From Edwardsiella tarda ATCC 15947 = NBRC 105688 (GTDB taxonomy: Bacteria > Pseudomonadota > Gammaproteobacteria > Enterobacterales > Enterobacteriaceae): DNA of 64,000 bases. Every line of letters starts with the position of its first letter. Position 1 is the first letter of the stretch. The translations under genes were made by a program, and so were the position numbers. This document shows positions 60,317 through 64,000 of the stretch, in pieces. Where the stretch lies: NCBI RefSeq assembly GCF_003113495.2, contig NZ_CP084506.1:3038001-3102000 (forward strand), written 5' to 3'. A model generated the notes under the pieces. The model did not search any database, was not told where the DNA came from, and saw nothing but the letters and a program-made list of their open reading frames with translations.

Positions 60317-60976
60317 ATGCGCGTACTGTTAATCGAAGACGATCGCTTGATTGGCGATGGCATCAAGGCCGGCCTCAGTAAGATGGGCTTTACGCTGGAC
60401 TGGTTCAGTGACGGTAACCAAGGCTTGGCGGCATTAGATGCCGCCCCCTACGATGCCGTCATCCTGGATCTCAGCCTGCCTGGGATCGATGGGTTGGAGA
60501 TCCTACGTCGCTGGCGCGAGGCGGGGCATGCTGAACCCGTGCTTATCCTTACTGCTCGAGACGCCTTGGAGCAACGAGTTACCGGGTTGCAGCAGGGCGC
60601 GGATGACTACCTCTGCAAGCCCTTCGCGCTGATTGAAGTCGCCGCCCGGTTACAGGCGCTGATACGGCGCAACCATGGGCAAACCCAGACGCAGCTAAGC
60701 CACGGAGCGGTCACCCTCGATCCGCTGAGTCTCACCGCCACCCTGGATGGCGCCCCATTACTCTTGAAGCCGAAAGAGTTTGCCTTGCTGGAGCTGCTGC
60801 TGCGTAACGCCGGTCGCGTGCTACCGCGCAGTCTCATCGAAGAGAAGCTCTACAATTGGGAGGGCGATGTCTCCAGTAATGCGGTCGAGGTTCATATTCA
60901 CCACCTGCGGCGTAAGCTGGGCAGCGCGTTTATCCGAACCGTCCATGGCGTGGGCTATACCCTGGGAGACGCCTGA
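60317..60976 (+). CDS. qseB: QseB, response regulator
   Basis: An OmpR-family regulator of 219 residues, same as E. coli. Receiver domain with phosphoacceptor Asp51 (VILDLSLPG) and Lys in DDYLCKPF; winged-helix DNA-binding domain (about 125-218). E. coli QseB controls motility and virulence genes. The ATG at 60317 gives [15 protein letters not shown]; the very long open frame upstream is antisense to ygiW and not coding. It overlaps the qseC start by 1 bp. Confidence 0.95.
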   Translation: MRVLLIEDDRLIGDGIKAGLSKMGFTLDWFSDGNQGLAALDAAPYDAVILDLSLPGIDGLEILRRWREAGHAEPVLILTARDALEQRVTGLQQGADDYLCKPFALIEVAARLQALIRRNHGQTQTQLSHGAVTLDPLSLTATLDGAPLLLKPKEFALLELLLRNAGRVLPRSLIEEKLYNWEGDVSSNAVEVHIHHLRRKLGSAFIRTVHGVGYTLGDA

Positions 60977-62340
60977 TGCTGCATCTGCCACGCCGCCTGG
61001 CACATAGCCTGCGCGCCCGCTTAACCGGCGGTTTTCTCATCCTGGTGCTACTGGTATGGAGCAGTGCCAGCGCCTTGGCCTGGTATCAGACTCGCGCGGC
61101 CTTGAATGAGCTGTTCGATACCCAGCAGATGCTGTTCGCCAAACGCCTGCTGGCTTTCGATCTCAGCCAGTTGAAGTCCCCGATCCAACTACCACAAAGC
61201 CATGATCTCTTGCGTAAACACCGGGGAGATCAAGATAACGATGCCTTGGCCTTCGCCATCTTCAGCGCCGATGGCCGTATGTTGCTCAACGACGGCGACA
61301 ATGGCGATAACCTGGTCTACAACTATCGGCGTGATGGTTTCACCGACGGCTATCTCAACAACGATGATGACAGCTGGCGCCTACTCTGGCTGACCACCCC
61401 GGACGGCCGCTACCGCATTCTGGTCGGGCAAGAGTGGGACTACCGTGACGACATGGCGCTGAGTATCGTCGCCGCGCAGATGGCTCCCTGGCTGGTGGCG
61501 TTGCCGATCATGGTGATCTTACTACTGATCGTGATCAGCCGCGGGCTGGCGCCATTACACCGCCTCGCGGCCACCCTGGGCCGCCGCCGTCCCGATGATG
61601 CGACACCCTTGGCACGTGGCGCCATTCCCAGCGAGGTGTGGCCGGTCGTCGAGTCGCTCAATACCCTCTTCTCGCGCACCACCGCCCAGATGGTACGTGA
61701 ACGCCGCTTCACCTCCGATGCCGCCCACGAGCTGCGCACACCGCTGGCGGCGTTACGCGTCCAGGCCGAGGTAGTTCAGCTGGCGCAAGATGATGCCGCA
61801 TTACGTCAACGCGCACTCAGCCAGTTAGATCAAGGTATCGATCGGGCGACGCGCCTGGTCGATCAGCTATTAACGCTGTCGCGCCTGGATTCGCTGGCAC
61901 AACTCAACGATGTGCAGTCGCGCCCCTTGGCCGAGATGCTGCAAGAGGCGGTTATCGAGATGGATGCGAGGGCGCATGCCGCGGGCGTCACCCTGGCCCT
62001 CTGTGTCGAGGACACCAACGTCAGCCGCCAAATCCAGCCACTGCTGTTCTCCCTGCTACTGCGTAATCTGCTGGATAACGCCATCCGTTACAGCTCGGCA
62101 GGCAGCCAGGTCACTCTGCGGCTGGATAGTCGCTGCCTCCAAGTGACAGACAACGGTAGCGGTGTCGATGACGAGGTACTACAGCGCCTGGGTGAGCGCT
62201 TCTATCGCCCTCCCGGCCAGGAGAAAACCGGCAGCGGTCTGGGACTGTCCATTGTGCGCCAGATCGCGACCCTGCACGGTATGCGAGTTCAATTCGCCCA
62301 TGCGCCGGGCGGCGGCTTCCAAGTCACCCTCCATTGGTAG
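60976..62340 (+). CDS. qseC: QseC, sensor histidine kinase
   Basis: A 454-residue inner-membrane kinase with two transmembrane helices (about 15-37 and 170-190) flanking a periplasmic sensor domain. A HAMP-like segment follows, then the H-box with phosphorylated His251 (SDAAHELRTPLAAL) and the ATPase domain (NLLDNAIRYS, DNGSGV, GSGLGLSIV). E. coli QseC is reported to sense AI-3 and adrenergic hormones and acts as kinase and phosphatase on QseB. Confidence 0.95.
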   Translation: MLHLPRRLAHSLRARLTGGFLILVLLVWSSASALAWYQTRAALNELFDTQQMLFAKRLLAFDLSQLKSPIQLPQSHDLLRKHRGDQDNDALAFAIFSADGRMLLNDGDNGDNLVYNYRRDGFTDGYLNNDDDSWRLLWLTTPDGRYRILVGQEWDYRDDMALSIVAAQMAPWLVALPIMVILLLIVISRGLAPLHRLAATLGRRRPDDATPLARGAIPSEVWPVVESLNTLFSRTTAQMVRERRFTSDAAHELRTPLAALRVQAEVVQLAQDDAALRQRALSQLDQGIDRATRLVDQLLTLSRLDSLAQLNDVQSRPLAEMLQEAVIEMDARAHAAGVTLALCVEDTNVSRQIQPLLFSLLLRNLLDNAIRYSSAGSQVTLRLDSRCLQVTDNGSGVDDEVLQRLGERFYRPPGQEKTGSGLGLSIVRQIATLHGMRVQFAHAPGGGFQVTLHW

Positions 62341-62350
62341 GCGCTGGCAC

Positions 62351-63511
62351 TTAGACCCAGCCCTGGCGACGGAAGGCATGCAATTGGGTGACAAACTGCT
62401 GCATCTCCTGCGGCGTCCCCAACGTCAAGCGGTTCCAGTTGTTCAATGGCGGGAAGGGGCGCCCCACCAGGATGTGATGCTGTTTCATCCGCGCCTGGTA
62501 ATCCGCGGCGTCCCCCTTCACTTGGTGGAAGATAAAGTTAGCCTGCGATGGTAGATAGGGCAGCTGCAACTCATCCAACGCCGCGCAGACGATCTGACGC
62601 GCGAGATCGGTATTCTTGCGACTCTGCGCCACAAACGCCCGATCCTGTAGTGAGGCCAACGCGGCAACGGCGCCGGCGGTGTTGGTGTTATCCAGCGACA
62701 TCAGCGCCTCGCTCTGTGCGGCTACCGCCGGTTGCGCCACACCATAACCGATGCGCAACCCCGCCAAGGCATACAATTTAGAGAAGGTGCGCGTCACCAA
62801 CAGATTCTCATGCCCGGCCTGCACCAGTTCGATGGCGCTGCGAAACGCCGGATCGCTCACAAACTCGGCATAGGCCTCATCGATGACGAAGAACGTGTCC
62901 GGCGGCGCCTGGGTGATCCACGCCGCCAACTGATCGGCGGGCGTGATGGTCGCCGTCGGGTTATTCGGGTTGCACAGATACACCAACGACAGCCCCTTGA
63001 AGTCACGCGTACGGCGTTGCATCTCTGCCAACGGGAAGGCCAGCTGTGCGTCCAACCCGATCTTAACCACCTCGACGCCCAACGGACGCAGATACAGTTC
63101 GGCATAATTAAAGGTGGGGTCCGGCACCACCAGCTGCACCGCCTTCCCCTGGCGCTGCGCCGCGAGCGCCTGAGACTGCAGCACGGCCTGGATACACTCC
63201 GAAGAGCCATTGCCTAGGGAAATATGTGCCGGCGTCAGCGCCAATGTCTCGGCCAACGCGGCGATCAACGCCTCGCGTGCCGCATCGGGATAACGGAACG
63301 CACCGGGCAACGCCGTCACGATGGCCTGCTGCGCCTGCGGCGACATGCCCAGAGCATTCTCATTGAAGTTTAAGGCCAGCGGATGGGCGGCATCTGGCGC
63401 GGCGAGCGGACGCTCGCCCGTCGCTTGCGCCCGAGCAAGGCCGAGCGGACCGGATAACGACAGGGCCCCGAACAGGGCAACGGAAGACTTGAGTAGCGTT
63501 CTACGATCCAT
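62351..63511 (-). CDS. Exported HisC-like PLP aminotransferase
   Basis: A 386-residue fold-type I aminotransferase similar to histidinol-phosphate aminotransferase. The PLP lysine is in TRTFSKLYALAGLRIGYG, with LCNPNNPTATI, FVIDEAYAEF and LGNGSSECIQAVL. The ATG at 63511 begins with MDRRTLLKSSVALFGALSLS, a twin-arginine (Tat) signal with RR and K, a hydrophobic core and a cut near ARAQA. A folded PLP enzyme exported to the periplasm by Tat is plausible. The substrate is unknown; it is separate from the his operon. Convergent with qseC. Confidence 0.82.
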   Translation of the reverse strand: MDRRTLLKSSVALFGALSLSGPLGLARAQATGERPLAAPDAAHPLALNFNENALGMSPQAQQAIVTALPGAFRYPDAAREALIAALAETLALTPAHISLGNGSSECIQAVLQSQALAAQRQGKAVQLVVPDPTFNYAELYLRPLGVEVVKIGLDAQLAFPLAEMQRRTRDFKGLSLVYLCNPNNPTATITPADQLAAWITQAPPDTFFVIDEAYAEFVSDPAFRSAIELVQAGHENLLVTRTFSKLYALAGLRIGYGVAQPAVAAQSEALMSLDNTNTAGAVAALASLQDRAFVAQSRKNTDLARQIVCAALDELQLPYLPSQANFIFHQVKGDAADYQARMKQHHILVGRPFPPLNNWNRLTLGTPQEMQQFVTQLHAFRRQGWV

Positions 63512-63672
63512 GGCAAAGTCCTTTTCGTGTCCGCCCCACGCCGTACGGTTAGCACGACGACGTGAAGCGGAAGAATTATCGGCAACGGTAGGCAAATAGC
63601 GCCGCTACGCAGCATAGCGTAAAAACATATCGCTACCAATAATTATGCACAAAAAGTGACTTTATATTTCAT

Positions 63673-64000
63673 TTACCGTGGTGTGTTAGCCGTTTTCACT
63701 GCCTTGAGCACCACGAACTTACGGTTCATGCCCAAGGTGGTGCAATTGCCGAACAAACGACGCAGTTTCTGGTAGTAATCCAAGTGACGATTCCCGACGA
63801 TATACAACACTCCGTTGCGTTTCAGGCAACGTCGCGCGGCGACGAACATATCCCAGGCCACCTGATCGGTGATGGAGTGCTGCTGATGAAACGGTGGGTT
63901 ACACAGCACCGCATCTAACGAGCCGCCTTCACGGCCAGCGAGACCATTGCCGACCCAGAACTCACTGCGCTCCAGGTCCTGTGGGCGGTTGTGCTGCACA
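63673..64000 (-). CDS. rlmG: RlmG, 23S rRNA m2G1835 methyltransferase, 3' fragment
   Basis: Only the C-terminal 109 or so residues are present; the gene continues past the right edge. The segment contains the guanine-N2 methyltransferase motif [39 protein letters not shown] and [20 protein letters not shown], matching RlmG (former YgjO), which methylates G1835 of 23S rRNA. The related RsmC is complete elsewhere in the window. The 161 bp between this stop and the aminotransferase start hold nothing clear. Confidence 0.93.
   Translation of the reverse strand, partial: VQHNRPQDLERSEFWVGNGLAGREGGSLDAVLCNPPFHQQHSITDQVAWDMFVAARRCLKRNGVLYIVGNRHLDYYQKLRRLFGNCTTLGMNRKFVVLKAVKTANTPR

Overview
The window is chromosomal core DNA from a member of the Enterobacterales. 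Protein sizes and motifs match the Escherichia/Yersinia gene set closely, and nearly every gene can be named. Moderately high GC, the mix of genes and the gene order suggest the Hafniaceae, most likely Edwardsiella. The genus is an inference from recall, not a database result.

Layout. 1-13.8 kb is the envelope and sigma-54 block: the degS 3' end; murA and ibaG; mlaFEDCB (phospholipid transport); yrbG; kdsD-kdsC-lptC-lptA-lptB (Kdo and LPS export); rpoN-hpf-ptsN-rapZ-npr. 13.9-15.3 kb holds rnk and a cytochrome b562/b561-like pair. 15.5-26.7 kb is a nucleoside region: deoC-deoA-deoB-deoD on the minus strand; the divergent glycyl-radical pair yjjI-yjjW; an IS200-type insertion; a CNT-family nucleoside transporter; yjjV and yjjU. 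26.9-31.2 kb holds prfC, holD-rimI, rsmC and three tandem tRNA-Leu(CAG) genes. 31.3-38.4 kb holds ygiD, zupT, ribB with its FMN riboswitch, ubiK, yjeH, hldE and lpxL. 38.4-55.3 kb holds glnE, ygiF, a DUF47/PiT phosphate pair, ygiM, cca, uppP, folB, plsY, tsaD, the rpsU-dnaG-rpoD operon, mug and tRNA-Ile2. 55.5-64 kb holds fsaA, the second glycyl-radical system ybiY-ybiW, ygiW, qseBC, a predicted exported aminotransferase and the rlmG 3' end.

How the parts fit. The deo promoter region has two CRP-like sites exactly 53 bp apart with a CytR-type octamer between them, the architecture of E. coli deoP2. The nucleoside transporter has a similar, weaker arrangement, so uptake and breakdown of nucleosides are probably co-regulated. 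Two glycyl-radical enzymes of unknown substrate lie in the window, each next to an aldolase gene (deoC or fsaA). The ybiYW promoter carries a perfect FNR box and an adjacent 18-bp palindrome, suggesting anaerobic, substrate-controlled expression.

No phage, CRISPR, toxin or secretion system was found. The best leads for something not well described are the FNR/operator-controlled fsaA-ybiYW module, yjjIW, the Tat-type aminotransferase, the Fur box at zupT and the palindrome in front of the DUF47-PiT pair.
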